From NCBI RefSeq assembly GCF_012726235.1, contig NZ_JAASAH010000001.1:1-64000 (forward strand): 64,000 nucleotides of DNA, in the 5' to 3' direction. The notes beneath the pieces are model-generated. The model saw nothing but the letters and a program-made list of their open reading frames with translations. It made no database searches and had not been told where the DNA came from. The first letter of the stretch is position 1. Each line of letters begins with the position of its first letter. Made by a program: the position numbers and the translations under genes. Shown one piece after another: positions 37,786 through 47,700 of the stretch. The DNA comes from Streptomyces sp. HNM0574. GTDB taxonomy: Bacteria > Actinomycetota > Actinomycetes > Streptomycetales > Streptomycetaceae.

Positions 37786-37930
37786 GGGTGTCCGCTCTCG
37801 CTGTCCGTGGCGGGCCGGCGGGCCTCACGGTCCTTGTGGGGCAGGGGAGTTGCGAGGGGTGGACAGGGGGAAGGGGCCCGGTGCGTGATCACAGGTGGTA
37901 TGCAACCCATTGCCTGTTCGGGCGTCAAGT

Positions 37931-37966
37931 GAGGGGGTGGCGGCCCGGATCGGCCGCCACCCCCTC
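37931..37966 (-). terminator. Terminator of the gluABCD operon
   Basis: A perfect 15-bp stem (GAGGGGGTGGCGGCC and its complement) with a six-base loop, 26 bases beyond the gluD stop. It is symmetrical and so may act on both strands. Confidence 0.8.
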
Positions 37967-37991
37967 TCACCTGCTGCCGGGGGCCCGGGGG

Positions 37992-38843
37992 TTACTTCTC
38001 GGTGGCGTCCGCGGTGGCCGGTGCGGCGGTGATGCCGGTCTTGGCGCGCCGTCCGCGCTTCTCGATCCAGGTGGCGAGGGAGGACAGTGCGAGGCAGAGC
38101 GCGATGTAGATGGCGCCGATGACGATGGTGGTCTGCACGTACGGGTAGGTGCCCTCGACCATGGTGTTGGACGAGATCAGCCGTGCGGTCTGCAGGAGTT
38201 CGGGGTAGAGGATCATGAAGCCGAGCGAGGTGTCCTTGAGGGTCACCACGAGCTGGCTGATGATCGACGGCAGCATGGAGCGGACGGCCTGTGGGATCAG
38301 GACGGTGACCATGACCTGGGTCTTGGTGAGTCCGATCGCGTAGGCGGCCTCGCGCTGTCCGACGGGTACGGCTTGGATACCGGCGCGGAGGACCTCGGCC
38401 TGGACGCAGCCGTTGTAGACGGCGAGTCCGATGACGAGGGCCCACATGGGGGTCATCTGGCCGAGGACGCCGACCCACAGGGCGAAGATGGTGATGAGCA
38501 GCGGGATGGACCGGAAGAGGTCGATGAACCCGGTGCACAGCCAGCTGACGGCCTTGTGCTCGGAGAGCCGTCCGACGCAGAGGACGACGGCGAAGACGAG
38601 GGAGAGCACTCCGGCGAGGGCGAACACCTTGAGGGTGGCGAGGAGTCCGTCGCGGATGTTCTCGCGGATGCCGGCGTAGTTGAAGATGTCCCACAGTGCG
38701 CCGTTGAACTCGCCCTCGGCGGCGAGCCGCATGACGATCACGGCGAGGAGACCGAGGACGGCGGCGGTGCCGAGGATCGAGAAGACGATGTTGCGGGCCT
38801 TGGCGCGGGGGCCCGGTGCGTCGTAGAGAACGCTCGCGCTCAT
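37992..38843 (-). CDS. gluD: Glutamate ABC transporter permease GluD
   Basis: 283 residues with about five or six membrane helices. The polar amino-acid permease signature includes FIDLFRSIPLLITIFALWVG and the EAA loop VPVGQREAAYAIGLTKTQVM. With GluC it forms the membrane channel for glutamate uptake. Its ATG overlaps the gluC stop (ATGA). A charged C-terminal tail follows the last helix. It is the last gene of the operon, followed by a strong hairpin. Confidence 0.93.
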   Translation of the reverse strand: MSASVLYDAPGPRAKARNIVFSILGTAAVLGLLAVIVMRLAAEGEFNGALWDIFNYAGIRENIRDGLLATLKVFALAGVLSLVFAVVLCVGRLSEHKAVSWLCTGFIDLFRSIPLLITIFALWVGVLGQMTPMWALVIGLAVYNGCVQAEVLRAGIQAVPVGQREAAYAIGLTKTQVMVTVLIPQAVRSMLPSIISQLVVTLKDTSLGFMILYPELLQTARLISSNTMVEGTYPYVQTTIVIGAIYIALCLALSSLATWIEKRGRRAKTGITAAPATADATEK

Positions 38844-39487
38844 CGGGCGACCTCCAGACGGCGCTCCAGCAGCCGGAAGAGGCCGCTGATCGAGTAGGTG
38901 ATGACGAGGTAGGCCAGCGTGATCCAGACGAAGATCAGGCCGATCGCGTAGCCGTCGTTGCTGAGGATCTTGGACACGTTGAACAGTTCGACGTTGTTGA
39001 AGGCGCCGGCGATGGCGGTGTTCTTGGTCAGCGCGATCATGATGCTGCTCAGCGGGGCGACGACGGTCCTGGTCGCCTGGGGCAGGACGACGATGCGCAT
39101 CGACTGGAGGAAGGTCATGCCGATGCTGCGGGCCGCTTCGGCCTGGCCGAGGGGCACGGTGCTGATGCCGGAGCGGACGGCTTCGGCGACGAAGGCGGAG
39201 GTGTAGAAGCCGCAGGCGGCGACGCCCAGCAGGAAGGAATTGATGCCGGGGAAAAGGATTTTGGGCACGATGAAGAACGCCACGAGGAAGAGCAGCGTGA
39301 GCGGGGTGTTGCGCAGCAGCGTCACCCAGAGCGTGCCGAAGAGGCGCAGCGGGGGGACAGGCGAGACCCGGAACCCGGCGATGACCACACCGAGTACCAG
39401 GGCCACCACGGCACTGACGGCGGTCAGTGACACGGTGCCTATGAATCCTTCGCGGAACAGCGCCAGGTTGTCGAGCAGTACGTTCAT
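38840..39487 (-). CDS. gluC: Glutamate ABC transporter permease GluC
   Basis: 215 residues, a HisM/GlnP-type permease with about five helices. The family motif LWVTLLRNTPLTLLFLVAFF and the EAA loop VPLGQAEAARSIGMTFLQSM contact the ATPase. The start MNVLLDNLALF was chosen over an upstream in-frame ATG because homologues begin here. It lies about 156 bp after gluB in the operon and overlaps gluD. Confidence 0.92.
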   Translation of the reverse strand: MNVLLDNLALFREGFIGTVSLTAVSAVVALVLGVVIAGFRVSPVPPLRLFGTLWVTLLRNTPLTLLFLVAFFIVPKILFPGINSFLLGVAACGFYTSAFVAEAVRSGISTVPLGQAEAARSIGMTFLQSMRIVVLPQATRTVVAPLSSIMIALTKNTAIAGAFNNVELFNVSKILSNDGYAIGLIFVWITLAYLVITYSISGLFRLLERRLEVAR

Positions 39488-39643
39488 CAGGAGTCTCGTC
39501 TCCGCGGGGGCGGGAGGGCGCCACCGCAGGGGTTTCCGCGGCACGGGTGGACGCCCCCGTACGGGCAGCGGGGTGTTGCCCGCCCGGGCGCGTGTGTCCG
39601 CGCCCGGGCGGGGAGGTCGGTCTGCGGGCGGGGCCCGGGCCGG

Positions 39644-40555
39644 TCAGCGCTCCAGCTTCGGCGGGGTCTGGTAGTCGGAGCCGGACTTGCCGAGCGTCGC
39701 CTCGTACGCCTTGCGGTAGTCCTGGTTGTCCTGGTGGTTCTCCAGGGCGTCGGTGACGGCCTCGCGGAGTGCCTTGTCGCCCTTCTTGAGGCCGATGCCG
39801 TAGGGCTCGTCGCTGAAGGTCTCGGTGAGGACCTTCAGCTTCTTGGGGTTGTCGGCGGCGTAGCCCTTGAGGATGGCGTCGTCGGTGGTGACGGCGTCGA
39901 CCTGTTCGTCGAGGAGCTGCTTGACGCAGTCCGAGTACTTGGCGAGTTCGGTGACCTTGGCGCCGTACTTGGGCTTCTTGATGTTCTGCAGCGGGGTGGA
40001 GCCGACGATGGAGCAGACCTTCTTGCCCCGTACGGTGTCCGGGCCCTTGATCTTCTTCTCGTCCTCGCGGACGAGGAGGGCGGCACCGGCGTGGTAGTAC
40101 GGCCCGGCGAAGTCGACCTGCTTCTTCCGCTCGTCGTTGATCGTGTAGGTGCCGATCATGAGGTCGACGTCGCCCTTGGCGACGGCGGTCTCGCGGGCGC
40201 CGGAGTCGACGGTCTCGAACTTGACCTGCTTCGCGGAGAAGCCGAGGTCGGCGGCGACCATCTTGGCGATCTCGATGTCGAACCCGGAGTACTCCTTGGT
40301 CGACTGGTCCTGGAAGCCGAGGTAGGGCTGGTCGGCCTTGGCGCCGATGATCAGCTTGCCGCGCTTCTTGGCCTTGGCGATGACGGGCGAGTCGATCTTC
40401 ACGTCCTTGGCCACGTCGTACGTGGGGAGCTTGGACTTGTCGGTCTCGCCGCCGGGCTTGTCGCCCGCGGTGCCGGACTTGCCGCCGCAGGCGGTGGCGG
40501 AGAGGGCGACGGCGAGAACCACGGCCGCGCTCGCGGTGGTCTTGCGGAGCTTCAT
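39644..40555 (-). CDS. gluB: Glutamate-binding lipoprotein GluB
   Basis: 303 residues with a lipoprotein signal peptide; the lipidated residue is probably Cys23 (ALSATAC). The mature part is a type 3 solute-binding protein: AKKRGKLIIGAKADQPYLGF, YSGFDIEIAKMVAADLG, GDVDLMIGTYTINDERKKQ and DAVTTDDAILKGYA. It captures extracellular glutamate for GluCD-GluA. The ATG has AAGGGAT upstream; an ATG nine bases earlier lacks one. The gap of about 100 bp after gluA may hold a processing site, since binding proteins are usually made in excess. Confidence 0.93.
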   Translation of the reverse strand: MKLRKTTASAAVVLAVALSATACGGKSGTAGDKPGGETDKSKLPTYDVAKDVKIDSPVIAKAKKRGKLIIGAKADQPYLGFQDQSTKEYSGFDIEIAKMVAADLGFSAKQVKFETVDSGARETAVAKGDVDLMIGTYTINDERKKQVDFAGPYYHAGAALLVREDEKKIKGPDTVRGKKVCSIVGSTPLQNIKKPKYGAKVTELAKYSDCVKQLLDEQVDAVTTDDAILKGYAADNPKKLKVLTETFSDEPYGIGLKKGDKALREAVTDALENHQDNQDYRKAYEATLGKSGSDYQTPPKLER

Positions 40556-40658
40556 AGTGCACATCCCTTGCTCGTGAGTCTTCGGCGCCGCCCGTCGCGT
40601 GGGCGCTTCGGCCGGGTGGGGCTGTCCGGGCGCGGCCTGGGGCCGCGCGGGGCAGCCG

Positions 40659-41444
40659 TCAGTGCTGCAGGATTTTCGCGAGGAAGTCCTTCGCCCGGTC
40701 GCTGCGCGGGTTGTTGAAGAACTCCTCGGGCGTGGCCTGTTCGACGACGCGTCCGTCGGCCATGAAGACGACGCGGTTCGCGGCGGAGCGGGCGAAGCCC
40801 ATCTCGTGGGTGACGACGACCATCGTCATGCCCTCTTCGGCCAGTTGTTTCATGACCTCGAGGACCTCGTTGATCATCTCGGGGTCGAGCGCGGAGGTGG
40901 GCTCGTCGAAGAGCATCACCTTCGGGTCCATGGCCAGTGCGCGGGCGATGGCGACGCGCTGCTGCTGGCCGCCGGAGAGCTGCGCCGGGTACTTGTCGGC
41001 CTGGGTGCCGACGCCGACCCGGTCGAGCAGGGCGCGTGCCTTGGTCTCGGCCGCCTGCTTGTCCGTCCTGCGGACCTTGGTCTGGCCCAGTGTCACGTTT
41101 TCGAGCACGGTCTTGTGCGCGAAGAGGTTGAACGACTGGAAGACCATGCCGACGTCGGCGCGCAGCCGGGCGAGCTGCTTGCCCTCCTGGGGCAGCGGCT
41201 TGCCGTCGATGGTGATGCTGCCGGAGTCGACCGTCTCCAGGCGGTTGATGGTGCGGCACAGCGTGGACTTGCCGGACCCGGAGGGGCCGATGACGACGAC
41301 GACCTCACCGCGCTTGATGGTCAGGTCGATGTCCTGGAGGACATGCAGCGCACCGAAGTGCTTGTTGACGTTGTCCAGTACGACCAGATCGTCCGTCGAC
41401 GGCTCGGGACCGCCGGGGTTCTTGGTCACCGATACTTCGCTCAT
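40659..41444 (-). CDS. gluA: Glutamate ABC transporter ATPase GluA
   Basis: 261 residues. Walker A is GPSGSGKS (53-60), followed by the Q-loop [20 protein letters not shown], the signature [15 protein letters not shown], Walker [16 protein letters not shown] and the H-loop VTHEMGFAR. It energises glutamate import through GluCD. It is the first gene of the minus-strand operon and divergent from gluR. A GGAG ribosome site precedes the ATG by ten bases. In S. coelicolor the operon is activated by GluR. Confidence 0.95.
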   Translation of the reverse strand: MSEVSVTKNPGGPEPSTDDLVVLDNVNKHFGALHVLQDIDLTIKRGEVVVVIGPSGSGKSTLCRTINRLETVDSGSITIDGKPLPQEGKQLARLRADVGMVFQSFNLFAHKTVLENVTLGQTKVRRTDKQAAETKARALLDRVGVGTQADKYPAQLSGGQQQRVAIARALAMDPKVMLFDEPTSALDPEMINEVLEVMKQLAEEGMTMVVVTHEMGFARSAANRVVFMADGRVVEQATPEEFFNNPRSDRAKDFLAKILQH

Positions 41445-41822
41445 CGGCGTGTAGCTCCGTCCTCGTCGGTTGCGAGGACCTTAGTGAGCGGCTGCTACCA
41501 GCGTCATTACATCTGAGCTGAAATTGAGCATAACGATCCGGCCGCGAACGGCCACACCGGGTCAAGACGGCGCAGATGGCGGTTCGGCGGGTGTCCGGCG
41601 GGGCGGTTGTTGTCCTCGGGTGACCGGTGGGGCACGCGCTGTTCCCTGTCGTGACCGTATGCGTGACGGGGGCGTACCGGCTGCGTAACGAACCCTTTCG
41701 CGGGCGGAGGGGGTCTTGACTCCCCTGTGCGGATGCGCGTGGATGCAGTGCCGGTGAACGGCGGGTGTCGGAAGGGCGCGTGGGCGCGGGTACGTACAGG
41801 AGCAGAGGGAGGAGAGGGTCCG
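41445..41822. promoter_or_regulatory. Divergent gluA/gluR control region
   Basis: This 378-bp gap carries no gene. CGTGAC at 41650 and 41662 and CGTAAC at 41684 are spaced 12 and 22 bp, near-multiples of a helical turn, as OmpR-family direct repeats often are; they are candidate GluR sites. TTGACT at 41716-41721 could be a gluR -35, but no good -10 follows. An AT-richer stretch at 41500-41535 is the likely gluA promoter area. None of these is certain. Confidence 0.5.
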
Positions 41823-42584
41823 ATGAGGCTGTTGCTCGTCGAGGACGACGACCGCGTCGCCGGGGCGCTCTCCGCCGTCCTGTCCCGGCACGGTTTCGAC
41901 GTGGTGCACGCGCGCACCGGCGAGGACGCGCTGCGGCATCTGCTGCCGGGCGGGGACGGCCCGCCGTTCGGTGTGGTGCTGCTGGATCTGGGGCTGCCGG
42001 ACCGGGACGGGTTCGAGGTGTGCGGCCGGATCCGGAAGGTGAGCACCACTCCGGTCATCATGGTGACGGCGCGGGCCGATGTGCGGTCCCGGATTCACGG
42101 GCTGAATCTCGGCGCTGACGACTACGTGGTGAAGCCGTACGACACGGGTGAGCTGCTGGCGCGCATCCATGCGGTGAGCCGCCGGGTGCCGGCCGACGAG
42201 CCGGGGGACGGTGCGGCGGTTCCGGCGCAGGGTGACGGGGCCGCCCCGGTGGGCACGTTGCGGCTCGGTGCGGTGACGGTGGAGCTGGAGACGCGGCGGG
42301 TCGCGGTGGACGGCGCTGCCGTGCCGCTGACCCGTAAGGAGTTCGACCTGCTGGCGCTGCTGGCGCAGCGTCCCGGTGTGGTGTTCCGCCGGGAGCAGAT
42401 CATCAGCGAGGTGTGGCGCACCAGTTGGGAGGGGACGGGGCGCACGCTGGAGGTCCATGTGGCCTCGTTGCGTTCCAAGCTGCGGCTGCCCGCGCTGATC
42501 GAGACCGTGCGGGGTGTGGGGTACCGGCTCGTCGAGCCCGCCGCGGGGGCGCCTGCGCGCCGTCGCCGCGGGTCCGGCGCGTAG
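41823..42584 (+). CDS. gluR: OmpR-family response regulator GluR
   Basis: 253 residues. The receiver domain has acidic residues at 7-9 (VEDDD), phospho-acceptor Asp55 in LLDLGLPDRDGF, and KPYD. A linker of about 30 residues leads to a winged-helix DNA-binding domain (VPLTRKEFDLLALLAQRPGV, then TLEVHVASLRSKL and RGVGYRLV). The start MRLLLVEDDDR has GAGAGGG upstream. The position next to gluABCD and gluK matches the GluR-GluK system of S. coelicolor, which senses glutamate and activates gluABCD. gluK begins 21 bases downstream. Confidence 0.9.
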   Translation: MRLLLVEDDDRVAGALSAVLSRHGFDVVHARTGEDALRHLLPGGDGPPFGVVLLDLGLPDRDGFEVCGRIRKVSTTPVIMVTARADVRSRIHGLNLGADDYVVKPYDTGELLARIHAVSRRVPADEPGDGAAVPAQGDGAAPVGTLRLGAVTVELETRRVAVDGAAVPLTRKEFDLLALLAQRPGVVFRREQIISEVWRTSWEGTGRTLEVHVASLRSKLRLPALIETVRGVGYRLVEPAAGAPARRRRGSGA

Positions 42585-42605
42585 CGGCCGCGGGCCGGGC
42601 CTGTC

Positions 42606-43997
42606 GTGCGCAGTCGTCTTCTTCCGCTGCTGATCCTGCTGATGGCGGGGGTGCTGCTGGCGTTGGGGTTCCCGCTGGCGGCGAGCCAGGCGGCGGCGGA
42701 GCAGCAGCGCGTCGTCATCGACCGGATCGACGACACGGCGCGTTTCGCGGCGCTGGCGCAGTTCGTCACGGAGCCGAGCGAGACGCGGGAGCGGGTGGAG
42801 ATCCTGCGGGACGAACTGGGCCGTTATCACGAGCTGTACGGCATCCGGGCCGGTGTCTTCGACCGGGACGGCGACGCGATGGGCAAGGCTCCGGAGGACT
42901 GGGCGGTGCCCCGGGACGGGGAGGGCGCGCGGGCTTTCGCCGAGGCGCTGGCGGGGCGGCGCAGTCACGATCCGCCGCAGGTGTGGCCGTGGCAGCGGGG
43001 GCGTATCGCGGTGGCCTCGCCGGTGATCCGGGACGGGGACGTGGTGGCGGTGGTGCTGACGGACTCGCCCACGGGGCAGTTGCGTTCCCGGATCGTGGAG
43101 CGGTGGGTTCCGCTGATCGCGGGTGAGGCGTTCGCGATGCTGCTGGCGGTGGGTGCGGCGCTGCGGCTGACGGGCTGGGTGCTGCGGCCGGTGCGGACGC
43201 TGGACCGGGCGGCGCACGAGATCGCGACGGGGCGGCTGAAGTCGCGGGTGGCGGCCTCGGGCGGGCCGCCCGAACTGCGGCGGCTGGCGCGTTCGTTCAA
43301 CGAGATGGCGGACAACGTGGAGGAGGTGCTGGAGCAGCAGCGTGCTTTCGTCGCGGACGCCTCGCACCAGTTGCGCAATCCGCTGTCCGCGCTGCTGTTG
43401 CGGATGGAGCTGCTGGCGCTGGAACTGCCGGAGGACAGTGCGGAGATGGCGTCGGTGCGGGCGGAGGGGAAGCGGCTGGCGCGGGTGCTGGACGATCTGC
43501 TCGATCTGGCGCTGGCGGAGCACACGGCGGCGGATCTGCGGCTGACGGACGTCGCGGCTCTGGTGCGGGAGCGCATCGCGGCGTGGGGTCCCGCCGCGGA
43601 GTGCAAGGGGGTGGCGCTGTCGGCTGCCGGGCAGGCGGCGGCGACGGGGTGGACGGATCCGGTGGCGTTGTCGAGCGCGTTGGACGCGGTGGTCGACAAC
43701 GCGGTGAAGTTCACCCCTGAGGGCGAGTCGGTCACGGTCACGGTCACCTCTGAGGGGGAGTGGGTGACGGTGGAGACGGCCGACGGGGGTCCGGGTCTGA
43801 CGGAGGACGAGCTGGAGCGGGTGGGGGACCGGTTCTGGCGCAGCGGGCGGCATCAGAACGTCTCGGGTTCGGGTCTGGGCCTGTCCATCACGCGTGCGCT
43901 GCTGGCGGCCTGCGGTTCGGGCATCGCGTACCGCGCGAACGAGCCGAACGGGCTGGTCGTCACCCTCACCGTTCCGCGCAACGAACCTCACTCGTAA
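42606..43997 (+). CDS. gluK: Sensor histidine kinase GluK
   Basis: 463 residues. A membrane helix at about 5-27, an extracellular loop of about 140 residues and a second helix (about 170-195) frame the sensor domain. Then come HAMP (about 196-245), HisKA with His254 in ASHQLRNPLSA, and HATPase with VVDNAVKFTPEG, DGGPGL and GSGLGLSI. The extracellular loop is expected to bind glutamate, and phosphate then passes to GluR. The start is GTG, 21 bases after gluR, so the pair is an operon. Confidence 0.9.
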   Translation: MRSRLLPLLILLMAGVLLALGFPLAASQAAAEQQRVVIDRIDDTARFAALAQFVTEPSETRERVEILRDELGRYHELYGIRAGVFDRDGDAMGKAPEDWAVPRDGEGARAFAEALAGRRSHDPPQVWPWQRGRIAVASPVIRDGDVVAVVLTDSPTGQLRSRIVERWVPLIAGEAFAMLLAVGAALRLTGWVLRPVRTLDRAAHEIATGRLKSRVAASGGPPELRRLARSFNEMADNVEEVLEQQRAFVADASHQLRNPLSALLLRMELLALELPEDSAEMASVRAEGKRLARVLDDLLDLALAEHTAADLRLTDVAALVRERIAAWGPAAECKGVALSAAGQAAATGWTDPVALSSALDAVVDNAVKFTPEGESVTVTVTSEGEWVTVETADGGPGLTEDELERVGDRFWRSGRHQNVSGSGLGLSITRALLAACGSGIAYRANEPNGLVVTLTVPRNEPHS

Positions 43998-44060
43998 GGG
44001 AATTGACGGACAGTCCGGTTCCGGCGCCGGGGCGCCCCGCGCTGCACTAGGGTGCCGCGC

Positions 44061-44759
44061 ATGACTTCGCCGGAGAGGGGGACTCTGCCCTTGACCCAGC
44101 CCCAGGCCCAGGCCCAGCCGGAGCCTCAGGCCCAGCCCCAGGACGTGCGCCCGGAACCCGCGGTGGTGACGGCCGCCGTCCGGCCTGCGCGGCGCCGGAG
44201 ACGGCCGACGAGAGGGGAGCTGCTGCTCGGTCTGCCGCTGGCCGCGCTGGCGGCCGGTGTGCTGCTGGCCGTGCCGGCGGCGGCGCTGGCCGGTGGTGGC
44301 GCGGGCGCGGCGGTGGCCGTCGTCGGGGTGTACGCGGTGGCGGCGGTGGCGGCCCTCCGGGCGCCGCTGGTGCGGGAGTTGGCGGCGCCGCGGCTGGCCG
44401 TGGACGACGAGGGGGTGTGGCTGCAGCGGGGGAGCAGGCGGCGGCAGGGCCTGCGGTGGGCGGAGATCGCCGCCGTGCGGGTGGTCGGCGCGGTGCCGGG
44501 GGCGTCCGGGCGCGGGAAGCCGCCGCATGTGGTGCGGACGGGGCAGGCGCGGGAGCCGTTCGCCGACGTGTATCCGGTGGAGCGGATCTCCGACGACCCG
44601 GAGACGCCGCTGGGCTGCCGTGTGGTGACGGCGCAGCCGGCGACTCCGGGCCTGCACGGCCGGCGGTACGTGGTCGAACTCGCGGGCCCCGGCGAGGAGG
44701 TCGCGGCTCTGGACCGTGCGGTCCGGCATTTCGCGCCGGAGAAACGGCTCACGGTCTGA
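44061..44759 (+). CDS. Membrane protein with PH-like C-terminal domain, unknown function
   Basis: 232 residues. A Gln/Pro/Ala-rich disordered N-terminus (repeated QAQPQ) and an Arg-rich patch precede two membrane helices (about 52-100). The C-terminal domain (LAVDDEGVWLQRGSRRRQGL, then WAEIAAVRVVGAV) resembles bacterial PH-like domains such as those of the YdbT/DUF304 type. TAGGGT ends seven bases before the ATG, which suggests a leaderless transcript. It converges on the alpha-mannosidase gene with only 12 bases between stops. Confidence 0.75.
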   Translation: MTSPERGTLPLTQPQAQAQPEPQAQPQDVRPEPAVVTAAVRPARRRRRPTRGELLLGLPLAALAAGVLLAVPAAALAGGGAGAAVAVVGVYAVAAVAALRAPLVRELAAPRLAVDDEGVWLQRGSRRRQGLRWAEIAAVRVVGAVPGASGRGKPPHVVRTGQAREPFADVYPVERISDDPETPLGCRVVTAQPATPGLHGRRYVVELAGPGEEVAALDRAVRHFAPEKRLTV

Positions 44760-44771
44760 CGGTCCGGTGCC

Positions 44772-47700
44772 TCACGGCCGCGCGAAGCGCAGGGTGAGGA
44801 TCTCGAAGGGGCGCAGGGTGAGGGGCACGGCCCCGACCGGGCCCGTGGCGGGCAGCCGGTGGCGCGGTCCGGGGCCGCCGGCGGTGCCGTCCATCGGGCG
44901 TTCCAGCAGGTCGGTCTCGGTCACCGAGGCGGCGGCGAAGCCGGGGGACAGTACGGCGTGCGCCCGCCCGCCGCTCGCCTCGTACAGCCGGGCGACGACG
45001 TCGCCGCTGCGGTCCTCGGCGAGCTTCACAGCCTCTACGACGACGGCGTCGTTGTCGCAGGTCAGCAGGGGTGCGACGGGCCCGGCGCCGCTGCGCCCGC
45101 GGGCGGGCAGGTTGATGCGGTGGCCCTCGCGCACGGCGTCGCCGATGCCGGCACCGGGGGCGAGGGCGTAGCGCAGCCGGTGGGTGCCCTGGTCGGTCTC
45201 GGGGTCCGGGTAGCGGGGCGCGCGCAGCAGGGAGAGGCGCACGGTGGTGGTCTGTCCGCCGTCCTCGCGGATGGTGCGGGTGACGTCGTGCCCGTAGGTG
45301 GAGTCGTTGACGAGGGCGACGCCCCATCCCGGTTCCCCGACGTGCAGCCAGCGGTGTGCGCAGATCTCGAACTTGGCCGCTTCCCAGGTGGTGTTGGTGT
45401 GGGTGGGCCGGAAGACGTGGCCGAACTGGGTCTCGGCGGCGGACCGTTCGGCCTTCACGTCCAGCGGGAAGGCGGCCTTGAGGAAGGTTTCCTGCTCGTG
45501 CCAGTCGATCTCGGTGTCGATGTCGAGCCGCGCGGAACCGGCGGTGAGGCTCAGCCGCTCCACTGCTCGGGAGTCGCCGAAGCCGCGGACGACGCGGACG
45601 GTGGCGGTGCCGGGGGTGCCGGTGTCGAGGGTGAGTTCCTCGGCCTGGGTGAGGTCGGTGACGGTGTTGCGGTAGAAGGCGTCGACGTCCCAGGCGTCCC
45701 AGTGGTTGGGCAGGTCCGGGTGGATCTGGAGCAGGTTGGCGGCCCGGCCGGGGGCGAGGGCTTCGCGTCCGGCGCGCAGGTCGTAGGCGGAGACGACGAG
45801 TCCGCGTGCGTCGACGGTGACCCGCAGCAGCCCGTTGTCCAGCACGTAGCCGCCGTCGTGCGGCTCCGCGGCGACGTCCCCTCGTGCCCCGTCCGGGACG
45901 GCGTCCGCGCCGCCGGCCGGGATGCCGTCCCGGTGGTGCGGTGCGCTGTTGAACTCCAGCGGCACCTGCCCCTCTCCGGCGAGGGCCTGCTGTGCCGCGT
46001 CGACGATCTCCCGCAGTTCGGCGGTGACGCGCGCGTAGGTCTCGCGGGCCTCGCGGTGGACCCAGGCGATGGAGGAGCCGGGCAGGATGTCGTGGAACTG
46101 GTGCAGCAGCACCGTCTTCCACAGCCGGTCCAACTGCTCGTACGGGTACGGGAAGCCGTTCCGCACGGCGGCGGTGGCGGCCCACAACTCGGCCTCCCGC
46201 AGCAGGGATTCGCTGTGCCGGTTGCCCTGCTTCGTCTTCGCCTGGGACGTGTAGGTGCCCCGGTGCAGCTCCAGGTAGAGCTCGCCGGCCCATACGGGCG
46301 CCCGCTGCCCGTACTCCTCGTGCGCCTTGCGGAAGAAGTGCTCCGGCGCCTCCACCGTCACGCGCGGGGAGCCCTCCAGATCGCGGGTCCTGGCCGCCCG
46401 CGCGAGCATCTCGCGGGTCGGGCCCCCGCCGCCGTCGCCGAAGCCGAAGGGCGCCAGGGAGTGCGAGGCGGCGCCCTTCTCCCGGAAGTTCCGTGCCGCG
46501 TGGGCGAGTTCGCGTCCGCCCAGGTCGGAGTTGTAGGTGTCCACCGGCGGGAAGTGGGTGAAGACGCGGGTCCCGTCGATGCCCTCCCACCAGAAGGTGT
46601 GGTGCGGGAAGGCGTTCGTCCCGCTCCAGGAGATCTTCTGGGTGAGGAACCAGTCGGCCCCCGCCAGCCGCACGATCTGCGGCATGGCGGCCGTGTAACC
46701 GAACGAGTCGGGCAGCCACACCTCGCGGGTCTCGATGCCGAACTCGTCGAGGAAGAACCGCTTTCCGTGCACGAACTGCCGCACCATGGCCTCCCCGCCG
46801 ACCATGTTGGTGTCCGACTCCACCCACATGCCGCCCACCGGCACGAACCGGCCCTCCGCGACCTTCTCCTTCACCCGCGCGTACACCTCGGGCCGGTGCT
46901 CCTTCAGCCAGGCGAACTGCTGCGCCTGCGACATGGCGAACACACAGTCCGGATCGCGGTCCATCAGCGCCACCACGTTGGACGCCGTACGCGCCACCTT
47001 CCGCACCGTCTCGCGCAGCGGCCACAGCCACGCCGAGTCGATGTGCGCGTGCCCGACGGCGCTCACCCGGTGCGCCGAGGGGCGCGCGGGCGCGGCCAGC
47101 ACCTCGCCGAGCGCGCCCCGCGCCCGCGCGGCGCTGCCCGCCACGTCGGCCAGGTCCACGGCGTCCAGCGCGCGTTCGACGGCGCGCAGCAGCTCCCAGC
47201 GGCGCGCGTCCTCCAGCGGGAGCGCGCGCATCAGGGAGCCGGTCACCTCCAGGTCCTGCACGAGCTCCCACACCTCCGCCTCGAACAGCGCGAGGTCCAT
47301 CCGGCGCAGCCGGTACAGCGGCCGGTCGTGCGCGGTGAGCGGATCGCCCTGACGGGTGGGCGTCTGCGGGGTGTTGAGGATCGGGTTGGAGGCCGCCTCG
47401 ACGTACAGCAGCACCTCCTCGCCGCCCCGCGCCCGGTCCGTCACCCGCGTCCAGTCGTTGCGCGGGTGCAGCCCCTTCACGGCGGTGCCGTCCGGGAGGT
47501 GGACGAGGCCCTCGCACTGGAAGCCCGGCATGTTCCGCTCGAAGCCGAGGTCCAGCAGCGCCTCCACGGCGCGGCCGCCCCACTCCGGCGGCACCCGCCC
47601 GGAGACCCGGAACCAGGTGGTGCCCCAGGCGGGCCCCCAGGCGTCCCCGACGGCGGCGGGCCCGTACGGGGCGGCGATCGCGTCGGCGGCGGGCGGGGGT

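Noticed and set aside
37992..40562. Single 856-codon minus-strand frame spanning gluB-gluC-gluD
   Set aside because: Only its last 284 codons (gluD) are in the real frame; gluB and gluC are read in other frames with clear signal peptide and permease motifs.
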